A stretch of DNA of 64,000 nt, taken from Neelides folsomi (Eukaryota; Arthropoda; Collembola; Neelipleona; Neelidae). The notes under the pieces are model-generated. The model saw only the letters and a program-made list of their open reading frames with translations. It ran no database searches and was not told the origin of the DNA. The first letter of the stretch is position 1. Every line of letters begins with the position of its first letter. Below are positions 53,401 through 64,000 of this stretch, one piece after another. The translations under genes were made by a program, and so were the position numbers. The stretch spans positions 1 through 64,000 of the forward strand of contig JAQGBZ010000029.1 in the NCBI GenBank assembly GCA_034687125.1, written 5' to 3'.

Positions 53401-54690
53401 GTTCTGAGAATTGGTCAGCTCTTGGCTAAGTTGAGCCAAAAATGCCGTTTGTTCAGCATCCTATTTTTTTAACAAATCAATAAGTAGTTTAATTATAATT
53501 AGTGCTTATAGGATTTGTCGCATACTATATATTTATAATTTTATAATATAATTTTAAAGTTATTTAAAGAATTAGTTTAATGATTCTGATTATGAAAAAT
53601 ATGATGGAACATAATAAAATATTAAATTATAGTACCAGAATAAGCTATTTAAAAATTTAAAATTACTTGATGGGGCGGAGGAGATGCAACAGCAGCTGAA
53701 ATAACTCCCGATGTCACTTGATTTGATAATCTCGCAAGATTATTCCTCAATTGGGCCATATCACGCCCTGTTGATGCCTTCATTTCAGCAAAATCTCTCT
53801 TCGTCGCTGCTACTCGCTTCCAAAGGGCCAGAAGCTTTGTATGTTCAGAAGCGTAATAGTCGCTATACGCCTGTTCCTCACTCCTCCACATATTTTCCCT
53901 CTCGCCCATCTGCTTCGTCAGTTTGTCCCAATCGTCCGAAAGCTTTGTGAGATCCGTTGACAGAGCGTTGTTCACTTTCCTAGTCTCTTCCAGTTCATGG
54001 CGGAGTTCACGAGTCATTTGAACCAGAGATTCATTTCTCAGTCGTTCTTGGTCAAGCTTCCAGAGAGCTTCTTCAAGATCGTTCGTCCTGACCGAAGAAG
54101 GGAAATCCGGAAGACCTCCACGAGTTGGAGATCCAAAATGATAGGGAGATGGTTCCATGCCTAAAATCGGTGTTTGTCCTAATTTTGTCTCCAAATCTGA
54201 ACATCTTTGTTTATACTGCAACAACTATGAATAAAATTATTTTTCTTAATTCTAACATTTAATATTTTTTATATGATAATTATTAAACTAATGTTAATGT
54301 AAGATTTTAAAAAGAAATTGTATCCTACATACTTTTGACTGAAGCCTTGCAACAAGGAGAGCTTGTTGATGTTGAGCTTGTCTGTAAGTTTCAAGTCGCC
54401 TTTTATATGCTGAAGATTCATCGTCGAACCGATTTTGCAGAGCGGCAGATCTTGCTAAAATGTCTCCAGCCGAATGATCACCTCCCATTGCTCCGCTGTG
54501 GGTAGAATACCCTCCTTTCAGGATGGAAGTTGGAACATGACCGGACAACCCGCTTCCAGAAGGAAGAGCCAAAGACTACAAAAATACAATTATCGTAGGT
54601 AACATGTTTTATTTTTGTTTGTTCAATTTATTGTGTGTTTCTTATTATAATTATCCAATTAAATACCTTAGGTCTAGGCCTCCTATCCAT
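47412..54690 (-). CDS. CROCC: Rootletin, ciliary rootlet coiled-coil protein
   Basis: Rootletin polymerises into the striated rootlet that anchors the basal body of cilia; in arthropods it is needed in ciliated sensory neurons. Coding exons are 54690-54667, 54575-54333, 54224-53667, 53460-53035, 52901-52614, 52489-51843, 51651-51352, 51267-50882, 50715-50230, 50105-49663, 49557-49108, 49005-48406, 48223-47912 and 47795-47412. All phases agree, giving 1,848 residues against about 2,000 in humans. The N-terminal third (exons 2-4) contains the Rootletin family region, including WKRVAATKRDFAEMKAST and ESIVSAVQAALNKRHLQIHQ. From exon 5 onward it is almost continuous heptad coiled coil, rich in Glu, Lys, Leu and Arg. 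The C-terminus (after QEIRSLRQALGDSLRN) is Ser- and Pro-rich. The first coding exon has only eight codons. The intron after exon 5 uses a GC donor (AAG then GCAAGA), and the one after exon 11 has a weak GTTGTT donor. The start ATG is the only plausible one, but a further upstream exon is not excluded. Confidence 0.9.
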
Positions 54691-56861
54691 TAAATCTATC
54701 TTTTATACTTTATTGGGGGAGATAAGAAGTCTATTAAAATAAGTATTTCTTATTAATTAGATGGCAGTTGTAAGAAATCTTCCTCGTCGGTTCATGATTG
54801 ATTTGAGAGAGAGAGAGAGTTGAATGAAAGTATGGCAGTGGCAAGTTGATTTGGGAACACTGGAGTTGGACTGGCAGGAGAATTGAGCCTCGACGGTTGT
54901 TATCGTTGGGTCCTGGGACTCAACTGGGACGAGTCCGGCCCTCGTACAGGATTCTTATCCTTCGGAATGTGCATCTCCAATTACTCCGATGAGAAGATGT
55001 CAGGTGGGGAAATGTCCCCAGCCCATCTCGTTCTAAATTGAATTAATGCCATCGGATTAAGACAATGGCGTGCACCGAGATAATTCCAAACTCCAGGATG
55101 GCACCGACTGTCACCTTCGCATCTTATTTGTCTTGTCGTGAAAAGATTCCCTCTTTTTTATGATATCACTCAAAAACACATGCATCTAAAATGGTTCTTT
55201 AGACTCCCCGCTTAAGAATTAATGGAAGCCAAACAATGACTTTGAAAGTTACAACGTAAACGGCAGTTCCAATTTAAACTTTTTGTTCCAATGAAAATCT
55301 ATGTACTTTACTCGTCGTTGTAAATATAAGTATTTCCCTACAATGTCCCGCCACTCCATTATAAAAAAAAGTTTTTCAACAAAAATTGATAGTATATTAT
55401 GGGTAATCAGAACACCTTGAAATTTTGAAAATTAGACTCGTGAATCAAACATTATCGGATATGAAATCTCGCATGCATCGTGATAAGGATCAAACTTGCG
55501 ACAAAAATGTGGATGGAAGCATTTGGAAAGAGATTCATTTGTAAATGAAGAGACCTTGGGTGGCAATTTGTTTTCTTCGAACCCTCCTTCATCGTCTCCT
55601 GAAGTATTTTCTTCGTCACCTGATGGAAAAACTATCGGCGTTCTTGACCTCGGACTAATGAGGCTCTTAATGCCGTCCATCCTCCGACTGCACTCAATTC
55701 CTTAACTCCTTTTTAAGAGCTCACTATAAAATTATTTAAATGGGCACGCTCACGTTGTTTACGACTCCTCTTTCCCTTTATGCATACTTATGGATTATTC
55801 TTCAGGATGGGCAGATCGTTTAAGAACTCGTAAAAATAAAATGGTCATTTATGAAGAAAATGAAAGATCCGCTCAATATTCGACCCACTAAATCACTTGC
55901 ACAGATGAATTCAAAGAGAGTTGTTTAATTTAGGTTTCTTTCTTTCCTAATTGAGAGCGTCAACTGATTGAAAGTGAGTGGATCAACAGAGAGTAATTAG
56001 AAGGGTCAATACTACTTGATTTATGCGGACAAAGGAGAGTGCGTGAAGGAAGACGGCCGTTCCTTCCGTGTCCAGGAAACATGGACACTTTTATAGATTT
56101 AACAGTTACATTAGCCGATGGATGACAAGATTGGAGGATGTGAATAAAAGGAGAAGAGCATTTTCCAACACTCTTTTCATTCTCCCATTAGAGAACCTTC
56201 GAAGGAGCAATTCTATTTCCTTTTGTTTACTTTACTCTTCTATTCTTTAATTATTGACCGAGTGAAAAAATATTATAATTTTCTATTCCGCTAACTGTTT
56301 ATTAACATATAACTTTATTGTGAAGCAAAATACTGACTTACAAACGGGTTCATCCTAGACATGTGGCCATATTAAAAGGCTGCATAAAATTGGGCATATT
56401 TGTCAATGTCAAATTACCATTGTGTCTTTGCTCCACATTCAAAGAACCGGTGATATTGATTGGGTCTATAGACATGTGGTCATAATGTTTTGGGAGAAAT
56501 TAAGTTGGGACATGACTGTGACTGCATATCTTGAATGATCGAATCATTCAATTTGACAATATGGCTCTTATAAGAATTAGAGCATTTTATATCCTAGACT
56601 ATAATTATTTTTTGATGCTTTTTATAATCCACGGCCACGCTAATAAATGTAATTGGAATCACCCTTATTCTTAGAAATAGAATAGGAATTTGATTTATCA
56701 GTAAACCTCATGTATTAACAATAACGCTTTATATAAGATTTGATTTGCAATTATAATTTACAATAATTTCGTAAAATGATATTCATAATAAAATATAACT
56801 TTTTAGCATACAATTACACGAAGAAACAAAATAATTAAAAATTAGATTAAAAATTACGTAC
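54691..56861. other. Upstream flank of rootletin, mostly non-coding
   Basis: This contains the rootletin promoter and 5' untranslated region, not delimited, and the 82-codon candidate at 55432-55680 described separately. A short GA run lies near 54805-54818. Outside that candidate I see no exon with coding character; the plus-strand frame at 56068-56250 has no recognisable features. Confidence 0.45.
55432..55680 (-). CDS. Hypothetical 82-residue acidic protein
   Basis: I do not recognise this. The frame starts with ATG in a favourable context (GGAGGATGG) and reads SPRSRTPIVFPSGDEENTSG, followed by a Glu/Asp/Gly-rich stretch, then a cysteine-, histidine- and phenylalanine-containing end (KCFHPHFCRKFDPYHDACE) and a TAA. 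An in-frame TAA lies 26 to 28 bases upstream, and an initiator-like GCAGTC sits just before the ATG. It could be a small single-exon gene or the first coding exon of a spliced one, but I found no good donor before the stop and no phase-compatible join to rootletin or to the candidate at 56862-57595. Its Ser/Pro/acidic text looks more protein-like than the surrounding chance frames. It may still be chance. Confidence 0.3.
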   Translation of the reverse strand: MDGIKSLISPRSRTPIVFPSGDEENTSGDDEGGFEENKLPPKVSSFTNESLSKCFHPHFCRKFDPYHDACEISYPIMFDSRV

Positions 56862-57595
56862 CTTTCCTTTTGACTGAAACAGCCTAAATTGATGTTCTTC
56901 AAATTCTTGACTCTTTGAAGTAGTTTTATATTCTTTGTGAGCTTGATCCATGAAAGTTAATTCTTGATCTTGAGAATCGGCATTTTTATTTTCCAATTTT
57001 TGATTACATCGCTTATTTGCAACTCTTGAAAGATAGATAAAGAAGAAAGACAGCAGGAGAAGAGTTAGATGAATAAAGAAGGCGACAAGTACCGAAAATA
57101 TTGAAGAATCCAGTATTTAATTAATTATCATTTATATCCTTTTAAAAGGATGTAATTTACTTTTGTATAAAAATATAGTAAAATATCAAATATTTTAATT
57201 TGAAATGTCAAAGGCACATTTGGCAGGAATAAAACGCCTATAATTTGTTTAAAATGCTCAAAATGCTTAATTTTATATTAAACATCTTAATTAAATATTA
57301 TGGTTCGCTAAATCCTTAATTTACTTATAATAAAAATAAATAGAAAATTGGACGGAAAAGTGTATTGATTATTTGACACTTGGTCTTATCGATTTGCGCG
57401 CTCAAAACTTTCAGCTTCTTTCTCCTCATGCCACAACAGAACCAAAGGAAAGCCGTGAAAGCCCAAAGCCGGTTGAGGAGAACGAAGAATACACGAACAA
57501 TTTGTTTCCCCTTTCCAGTGAAGGATAACTATTAAATGAGAATAAAAAAAGAATAATAAATGAATAACGACTATAATTTTTACGATTGACTCCAT
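56862..57595 (-). CDS. Candidate small single-pass membrane protein (spliced, 3' end not found)
   Basis: I do not recognise the family. Three segments join in phase: 57595-57584 (MESI, donor GTAAAA), 57528-57380 (after acceptor TTTAATAG) and 57024-56862 (after a long pyrimidine tract ending TTTCAAG), then a strong donor GTACGT. Together they give 108 codons without a stop. Residues 13-38 are hydrophobic and aromatic (VRVFFVLLNRLWAFTAFLWF) and are followed by the basic GMRRKKLK, which suggests one membrane segment with a cytosolic tail. The remainder is charged and ends RLFQSKGK. The next exon, which must be phase 0, was not identified. The gene would start 511 bases from SAMM50 in divergent orientation. 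The alternative of an unspliced 69-codon frame from the same ATG is less attractive because it ignores the splice signals. The second donor (GTGTCA) is weak. Confidence 0.3.
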
Positions 57596-58106
57596 TATTT
57601 ATATAAAAGATCGATTATCAAAAGTAGAAAAATATTCTCACTAAATAATTGAGTTTGCATATAACGGTCGATTTGTGTATTCGATAGGATCATTCCAGTA
57701 TGATAAAATATAAAAATGATTTAGATGATGACAGCAATTAACGTTAAAGGATTAGGTTAAAAAATATTTATAGGGTTTAGGTACGGAGTTCAGATGCGTG
57801 AATTTTTTATGGTTTCCTATTTTTTTGAAAGATGAGTAAAATCTAAATAATGATAATTTTTTAGATCAAATACTGCACAATTTTAAATTTTTATTAGTCC
57901 GAACTTCGAATCGGCACTTGGCACTGAATCAGTCCGATCCAAATCGGCGATTCTGAGTCTGATATAAAATTATATTAGTCATTTAGGTAAGGAATAGCTT
58001 TTTATCTCATTAAATTATTTTCATCGTACAAGTCATTATTGAATTTCTTAATAGATCTGTTTGATCTGTATTGTATTTACATCTAAGGGTATTATTTGAT
58101 TTTTCA
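57596..58106. promoter_or_regulatory. Upstream region of SAMM50, possibly a bidirectional promoter
   Basis: These 511 bases separate the SAMM50 start codon from the divergent candidate start at 57595. There is a small GC-richer island with CGAATCGG/AATCGGCG repeats around 57908-57950 in otherwise AT-rich DNA. No TATA box or initiator can be assigned with confidence. A shared promoter is an inference from spacing only. Confidence 0.25.
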
Positions 58107-60201
58107 ATGGATGCAAATGCAAACTTGAAAGACGCTCCTGTCACTGTTGATTCTGTTCTACTTACTGGGATTAATAGGACTAAACATGATTACGTCAACC
58201 CAGCCATTGCTGACATTTACAAAGCATCCAATTTAGATGAGGTTATTGTCATTTTTATGTCTTTATTTTAAATAATTTTGATATGAATGTTTTAAAATAA
58301 AATGTTTGGTTAGTTAATAAAATCATGGGCTTAATTTCCAGTTAATGAACGGTGTATTCCTCGCCAAGAACAAGTTGGAAGAACTCGGGTGTTTTTCCTC
58401 TGTGATTGCTTCAATCGACGGGAATCCTGCAACCGCTGATGGACTCATTGTACGTGATGTCATTTATGATTCGCATTCCTTGGTCGAGTCTCTTTTATGT
58501 GTTGGAATTAAAAGGAATTTAGAGATTGGACTCCCACGCCGGCATTTTAATCATACGTGAAGAGTTAAAAGAATTCTCTTTTTGTCCTCAAAGGTGCTTT
58601 TTGAAGTGGAAGAAGTTTCGAGACGTTCTACACGGTTCAACACGTTCCATGGAGCCAACGAGACTTCGTTTGGAGCTGGACTCAAATTCCCCAACGCATT
58701 CGGACGAGGGGAACAATTGACTGGAGATTACATCTGTACTCTCGGGACCTATAAAAAGAACCAGACGTATCTTTTCGAATTTATGAAGCCGCTGCCTTAC
58801 ATGAGGTTTGAAGGTGCCACGTAAGCGGATCCAACTTAACTCCCCTCAACTTATTTCCGCCTTTTTTAATGTCGGGTGATGGCGGGTTGTTTTATCCTTC
58901 CAGATTAAAGACTGCAGCTTACAAGAACAATGTTCCTAACCAGTTTCTCGGCTACACAATTAGCAGTTTGGGTGGGGCTCTGAGGCTCAGCTACTTTCTG
59001 CTTGAAAATGTAATCTATGAGACATTCTCCACCATTTAATTCCACTATATTGCATCCGGTACTTTAATTTCCTCTCACATTGAACAAAACACCAGTTGTC
59101 GCAAAGTGTTGAATGGGACGGAAGTTGGAGGGAAATCAGACCCAATTGCCCATCTGTCCCATTTGGAGTGAGGAAGGAGTTGGGGAATTCGTTCAAGTCG
59201 GTCCTCCGTCTCACCTCGATGTACGACTCCCGAGATTGCCCCGTTCTGCCCCACACAGGGATTCTCGCAAGGGTCACCAATGAAATAGCGGGTCTTGGGG
59301 GAGACACAAAGTTCTTCAAATGCGAAACGGAAGTTCAGGCCAACTTCCCCTCCTTATATGACATTGTAATTATCCCATATTATTTCCAAATTGCTTTCCA
59401 TCCTATTTACTATCCGCTCAATTTACTATCCATTTTATGAGCGGCTGTATAAAGCAAGGAATAAACTTGTTTCTTGGTCTAACTTGTTTTTCATTAAATA
59501 TGGATTTCTTTGTAGTGCTTTCAATTGGGATTTAAAAGTGGATTCCTTAAGCCCTTGTCGTCAAATCCGTTGAGTTGGAGTCTAGCTGATTCCTTTTTCC
59601 TTGGAGGTCCTCATACCCTTCGTGGATTTGAAATGAACAGTTTGGGAATTGCTGGAAGAAAAAACCTGGAAATGTTTGGGGGATTGGTTAAATAATTAAT
59701 TTCTTTGTCTTTCCTCCTATTCTAACGACCAATTTTGATCATTTAATCGTTTCCTGTTAAAGCTTTTTTTAATCAAAATTGTAATTTAATTTTGGGTTTG
59801 AATTATTCGTTTATAGGCATATTGGACAACTGGCCTTCACATTTTTACAAATATCCCATTCGTTAAACATTCATTTGCTGACTCCTTTCGTACTCATCTT
59901 TTCTTTAATATGGGGAACTTGAGCCAATCTTCTGAATTGACAAGTGAAAGACTTTCAAATAATAGATATTTAATTGAATTTTCTAGTATGTGTGAAAATG
60001 GCTAACTAAAATGAAATTGATATAGGAGAAAATCTGGGGCGTTTGGTGAAGAACTGCCGTATGACTGTTGGGTTTGGTCTGTGTATAAGGATGATGGGAA
60101 ATCTTGGAGTTGAACTCAACTATTGCTACCCGTTTCGTTTCTTTTATGGAGATAGGACTGTTAAAGGATTCCAATTCGGATTCGGAATTAATTTCATTTG
60201 A
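58107..60201 (+). CDS. SAMM50: SAMM50, mitochondrial sorting and assembly machinery beta-barrel subunit
   Basis: SAMM50 is the outer-membrane core of the mitochondrial SAM complex: it inserts beta-barrel proteins and links to MICOS and cristae. Exons are 58107-58241, 58342-58449, 58594-58820, 58904-59009, 59096-59365, 59516-59686, 59817-59943 and 60026-60201, all in phase, giving 439 residues (human 469). There is no cleavable presequence. Residues about 10-90 form one POTRA domain (VTVDSVLLTGINRTKHDYV onward); the rest is an Omp85-type barrel. Recognisable matches are NETSFGAGLKFPNAFGRGEQ, DSRDCPVLPHTGILARVTNE, FFLGGPHTLRGFEMNSLG and AYWTTGLHIFTNIPF. The C-terminus, GFQFGFGINFI, is a typical last barrel strand. 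Exon 7 has a weak donor at 59944 and a stronger, phase-compatible donor at 59986; the latter would leave a 40-base intron and add 14 residues in a loop. Human length favours the first. An AATAAA lies 149 bases past the stop. Confidence 0.93.
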
Positions 60202-61532
60202 GCAAATGTACCCTTTGACAATTTTTTGGTAGGATGAATCTAGGCAAATTGAATGATTAAATCTTTTTATAATATATGGTAAAAGTTTAATTCGATAAAT
60301 CTCATATATATTATATTAGGATACATATTATGTCTGTAATTTTCTATTAAATAAAAATTGACCAAAATTGAATTCATTTCAAATTGTGAAAATTATAACT
60401 TTGTGATTAAAATTATAGGTATTATATGACATACAAATAAATTATCATATAATTACATACACAATTCACACGTAATGGATGTTTAGAATGTATCGAAGAT
60501 CGAATCACTGAAATGTACTAGCTGTATATATTTGAATTTGGAATATACCGAAATTCTTGACAAAGACAATCAGTAGTAAAGTGTAAAGTAGATGAGACAC
60601 ATTTTTGTACAAATACCTTTATATAAGGTATGTTACTTATATTTTACACCAACTTCAAGTCGAAAATTATAGCTACCTACCAAAAATTACATACAGTATT
60701 TCTTATAATTATCTGCAAAGTTGCAAGCAGGTTTAAAATAATAATAATATTCAATTACTAAATTACACAATTAATGATTCATAATTCTTAAATGACTACA
60801 TACTTAAATCTTTAAAATTACTCATTGCACAGCATAAGTAAAGCAATAGAAGATTACACCTCAAGATATGACAATTATTAGGTTTGACAATATAATGCTA
60901 ACATTCAAAACTTTAAATGAGTATATTATAATCAAAATATTTATTGTACAACATTTTGGCTATAGGAAAAGTTTATTTCTCCTATCCTTTGTGAATTATT
61001 GTTGAGGTTATTCAATAAATACTTATTTGAATTTTGAATCCATTTATTGTTTGACTTTATATTTAACACCATTTTTATTGCATACCTCTTACATTATTAA
61101 CATTATTGACTTTATTTCATATTTAAAGTATTACAAGTAGTTGATCAGCAAAGCGTTGAGGAAGAAAAATATTTTTGTGCAAAATTATGTAACATAGTTA
61201 AATGTTATAAATGCGTAGTGAAATGAAATTATAAGTACATAATAATAATAATTATAAGTACCATACTTGTAATTAATACTTTTTCACAATAAATAAAGTT
61301 AGATTTGAATACGCGAGGAATGAAAATATCCGTGTACAAATAATACTCGATTGTATGCCGATATATTGCAATTGGCTGTTAGTTTAAATTAATGACTATA
61401 AATGAAGGAATGGAAGCAATTGTCCAATGAGGAATATGTGAATTGTACCAAGAATTTGGAGTTGATATTTTAAAAACCGTTTGCTATTGAGAAATGTTAT
61501 TCCTCTGGGGCTTTGGGACTTTGGGAGTTGGA
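60202..61532. other. Convergent intergenic stretch between SAMM50 and the Beat-family gene
   Basis: AT-rich, with no exon seen. It carries the 3' untranslated regions of both convergent genes. The SAMM50 polyadenylation signal is probably the AATAAA at 60350-60355. Minus-strand signals for the Beat gene could not be chosen among several AT-rich candidates. Confidence 0.5.
60350..60355 (+). terminator. Probable SAMM50 polyadenylation signal
   Basis: The first plus-strand AATAAA after the SAMM50 stop codon, 149 bases downstream of it. Position and sequence fit a canonical cleavage signal; no GT-rich downstream element was verified. Confidence 0.45.
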
Positions 61533-63113
61533 TCAATTTCTGAGTATCCTTTGATGGGTGTTTGAAAGGAGGATGAGTGGGATGATCCTTTTCAAAGAGG
61601 ACACGAGCGGAGTTGCAGAGGAAAGAGCATATTGAAGCCCACCTAGCCCTGACTTAATCCGGCTCCTCGAGGAGTCCACGAGGACGACGTGTGAATTCCC
61701 AAAGTGAACCTTGCACTCCACCGTGAGGTAACCTTACAAAAAGAAAGGAAATTGGATTCAGTTCTCTCTATACATTTCTGTATGAGTCAAGTAGATCTTC
61801 TTCCGCTAAATATATACCATCTTTGAAGTATTGGGTTTCGAGGAAAAAGTGGAGGCGACTCTCTGCCGTGTGAAACTCCGTCCCGTCCAACCCACGCCCT
61901 GCTCTTTTCACCTCCGTCCAAACGCAATTATCGCAATTATCTCCGTCTACCTATTAGGACCAAAATAAATTAAATAAATTCATATAGTCCAAATTCAAAT
62001 TGTCTTCAAGGATTAATGCTAGTGAACATGATTATTTTTTATTATATGATTCATTCCATTCATAAGAAGAATGTAATATTAATCATTAACATGTAAACAT
62101 TTAGTATATTTTGATAATCTTACTTGAATATCATTCACGAACCATACAATGTTTGGCTTTGGAAAACTTTTCTCAACTGAGCACATCTGAAATTATGTTC
62201 AAATGCTTCATTAATTTGCTAAAATGCATTTTTATAAGTCAACTGTACACCAATAATGTTCAATTATAGTTACTGGAAATGTTATTAATATTTTAACCCA
62301 AGTCTAGATAATTATAAATAGCATAGTATGGGTTAAATTAGAATATTGAGAAAGAGCTAAAGAGTTATACAAGTTATATTAATTACTACGTCTGTAATAT
62401 GATTTTATCGAATAACTCAATTTAAAGTTAGCAACTTCCTCTTTCACAACCAATTTGCTTGTCTTAATTGAGCAAGTAATGTCAAAAACTTTTCCTAATT
62501 TGATCAAATATTAACAAAGGAAAAGTTGTTCATTGGACAATTATTTTAACTTTTGTAACTTACAGCAGAGAAATTATCTCCAATGTTGTACCAAGGGAGC
62601 ATCCCATTGATAATTGGCCCTCTTGTCGGAAGAACTGTTGAATGAAAGAAGCGTGACAATTACGAGAGGTTTCCCAACATTTCCTTAATGTTCAATTTCC
62701 TTACCCATCACATTAAGCGGTTTTTCTTCAAAGACTGTTTGGAAAGTCGGAGCGTCGGCAGAAACCTCACATCTGTAAACTCCTTTGCTTAAGAGGCTGA
62801 GGGGACCAATGAGGATTTCGTTGAGGGAAGAATTCCTTTCCTGTTCAAATGACCCGATCAGTAAGCCAATTAACACCCACTTCTCTCCTTGTTAAGCTCA
62901 CATTCACGAAGACGCCGGCTAAAGGGAATGTTGTGATTGGAGGGGAATCCTTTTTCCGGAATCGGAAAAACTCGTGCCCATCTTTGTACCATTTGAGGGT
63001 GTAGAGCGAGTCGTTGAGTCCCAATTGGAAACTACAGCGAAGTAAAATGGTTCTATTCAAAATTCCATATGATGGAATCACCGTTCCAGCAAGCTTTAAA
63101 CCGGCTGAAATTC
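61533..63113 (-). CDS. Beaten-path (Beat) family immunoglobulin protein, 5' partial
   Basis: Beat proteins are secreted or membrane-anchored two-Ig-domain proteins that regulate axon fasciculation, in several cases by binding Sidestep-family receptors. Exons are 63113-62902, 62840-62705, 62634-62564, 62186-62124, 61950-61818 and 61732-61533. Phases agree and give 270 residues to the stop. Ig1 runs from LLRCSFQL to YRCEVSADAPTF; LYTLKWYKDGHEFFRF and CEVSADAPTF are hallmarks of the family. Ig2 follows after GPIINGMLPWYNIGD, with cysteines in AMCSVEKSFP and LTVECKVHF, and an extra NCDNC pair in its middle. Possible N-glycosylation sites are NRT, NDS, NSS and NFS. The C-terminal tail is short with only a weakly hydrophobic end, so neither a GPI signal nor a membrane segment is clear. 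The exon with the signal peptide (it must end in phase 1) was not found between 63114 and 64000 and probably lies beyond the window. Which Beat paralogue this is cannot be told. Confidence 0.85.
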
Positions 63114-63910
63114 CTATAATGAGAAAAAAATGCTCTTTTAATTGACATTGCATTTTATGTCAATAAAGTGGATAAATATAATGGTTTATTTATCCAATAA
63201 ATATTGACTCTTGGTATTATAGCCCATGAAGTTTTTAATATAAAAGGGCGGATTAAAACTAGAGGAGAAATCAAATATGACAAAGGCGATAGAAAATATA
63301 ATACAATCTCGTAAAATGCACATGGTGTTAAAAAAAGTGCACACAATGTGTACACATTTTATATAGTGTACATTTGGTATCTTTTTGAAGATTTTTATGC
63401 CCTTGTAAAAATAAAGAATTCTTTCAAATATCTGTCTCGAGCAGCTTAAAAGCTTTTTCATCGATATCATGGAGTGGTCGAGGGATATAGTTGACAAAGT
63501 GTCGAGGCGAGTGTTGAAGTATCTTGAGACTCATATTTGGAATAATATACGAGCATAGATGGATTGATGCCCGTCCTCATTGTCATGAAGGGGGGATTCG
63601 GGGTTTATGCGGCTATAAAAGTGAGCTGAGCCCTTGAGAGATCTCCTCCAAGATAAGGAAGAGGGCGAAATGAATTAGGCGGAGGGAATGAAATCTAAAC
63701 AGAGGATTGGGGATGGAAGATAAGGGCCATTCATTACATGACATATGACTCATCCCCTCCATCAAATAGATCGTGAGGGAAGTTTCCATTCTTGGGGAAA
63801 GAAGAAGGAAGCATCACAGTATGCACAGTGCACATTCTCAGTTAGGTTTAGTTGTGTAATCAGGATGTGAGCCTTGTGATTTTCTCCTTACTTCCGACCG
63901 AGACTCCACG
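63114..63910. other. First recognisable intron / 5' region of the Beat-family gene
   Basis: No exon was recognised. Minus-strand frames at 63155-63355 and 63186-63497 are hydrophobic through AT-rich composition but lack a phase-compatible donor to the Ig1 exon. The last 400 bases are more GC-rich and may be regulatory for the possible plus-strand gene that begins at 63911. Confidence 0.4.
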
Positions 63911-64000
63911 ATGGAACCGGAATTGGAATTGGAAAAGGATATTGACTATGGAAGTGGGATCTGCTCATCCCTCTTTAATAATGCCTTTGTTTACTACCCT
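63911..64000 (+). CDS. Possible start of an unidentified gene, cut by the window edge
   Basis: An ATG in a reasonable context (CCACGATGG) opens a frame that stays open for the remaining 30 codons, beginning MEPELELEKDIDYGSG. The acidic start looks protein-like, but 30 codons are too few to prove coding or to name a family. If real, the gene would be divergent from, or nested in the first intron of, the Beat-family gene. Confidence 0.22.
   Translation, partial: MEPELELEKDIDYGSGICSSLFNNAFVYYP

Noticed and set aside
58987-59319. 110-codon minus-strand open frame
   Set aside because: Antisense of SAMM50 exon 5, which is clearly coding on the plus strand.
1-64000. CRISPR arrays, operons, prophage or other prokaryotic systems
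   Set aside because: The window is eukaryotic nuclear DNA with spliced genes. No direct-repeat array or prokaryotic gene cluster is present.

Overview
This is a nuclear genomic window from an animal, most likely an arthropod. The genes have introns with ordinary GT-AG splice sites and AT-rich introns, mostly about 70 to 200 bases long. One gene belongs to the Beaten-path (Beat) immunoglobulin family, which as far as I know is an arthropod family. A crustacean or other non-insect arthropod is possible, but nothing here fixes the species.

Layout, left to right. From 1 to 5538 I find no gene. From 5539 to 11260 lies an LMO4-type LIM-only gene on the minus strand. I can splice it from four coding exons into 239 residues with two LIM domains. 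A complete two-exon gene for a sperm-tail PG-rich (SHIPPO) repeat protein, 6342 to 7870 on the plus strand, is nested in the intron between the two LIM exons. From about 11.3 to 47.4 kb is a 36-kb stretch with no recognisable host gene. It contains a 957-bp piggyBac-type element with TTAA flanks and remnants of the transposase N-terminus and C-terminal cysteine-rich domain. It also has a tRNA-like relic, two short microsatellites and one doubtful Ig-like open frame.

The right quarter is gene-dense. Rootletin (ciliary rootlet coiled coil, minus strand, 47412 to 54690) has 14 coding exons that splice in frame to 1,848 residues. Between 55.4 and 57.6 kb are two unrecognised minus-strand candidates. 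One is a small putative spliced membrane protein placed head to head with SAMM50. SAMM50 (plus strand, 58107 to 60201) has eight exons and 439 residues. A Beat-family two-Ig-domain gene (minus strand, 61533 to 63113) converges on it, and its first exon lies outside the recognisable part. A possible new plus-strand coding start at 63911 runs off the window.

The genes do not form an operon or shared pathway. Rootletin and the SHIPPO-repeat protein both belong to cilia or flagella. SAMM50 is the mitochondrial outer-membrane beta-barrel assembly protein. LMO4 is a nuclear transcription cofactor, and Beat proteins act in axon guidance. Exon boundaries were worked out by hand from splice signals and reading phase. 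Genes made of very short exons in the 36-kb desert could have been missed.
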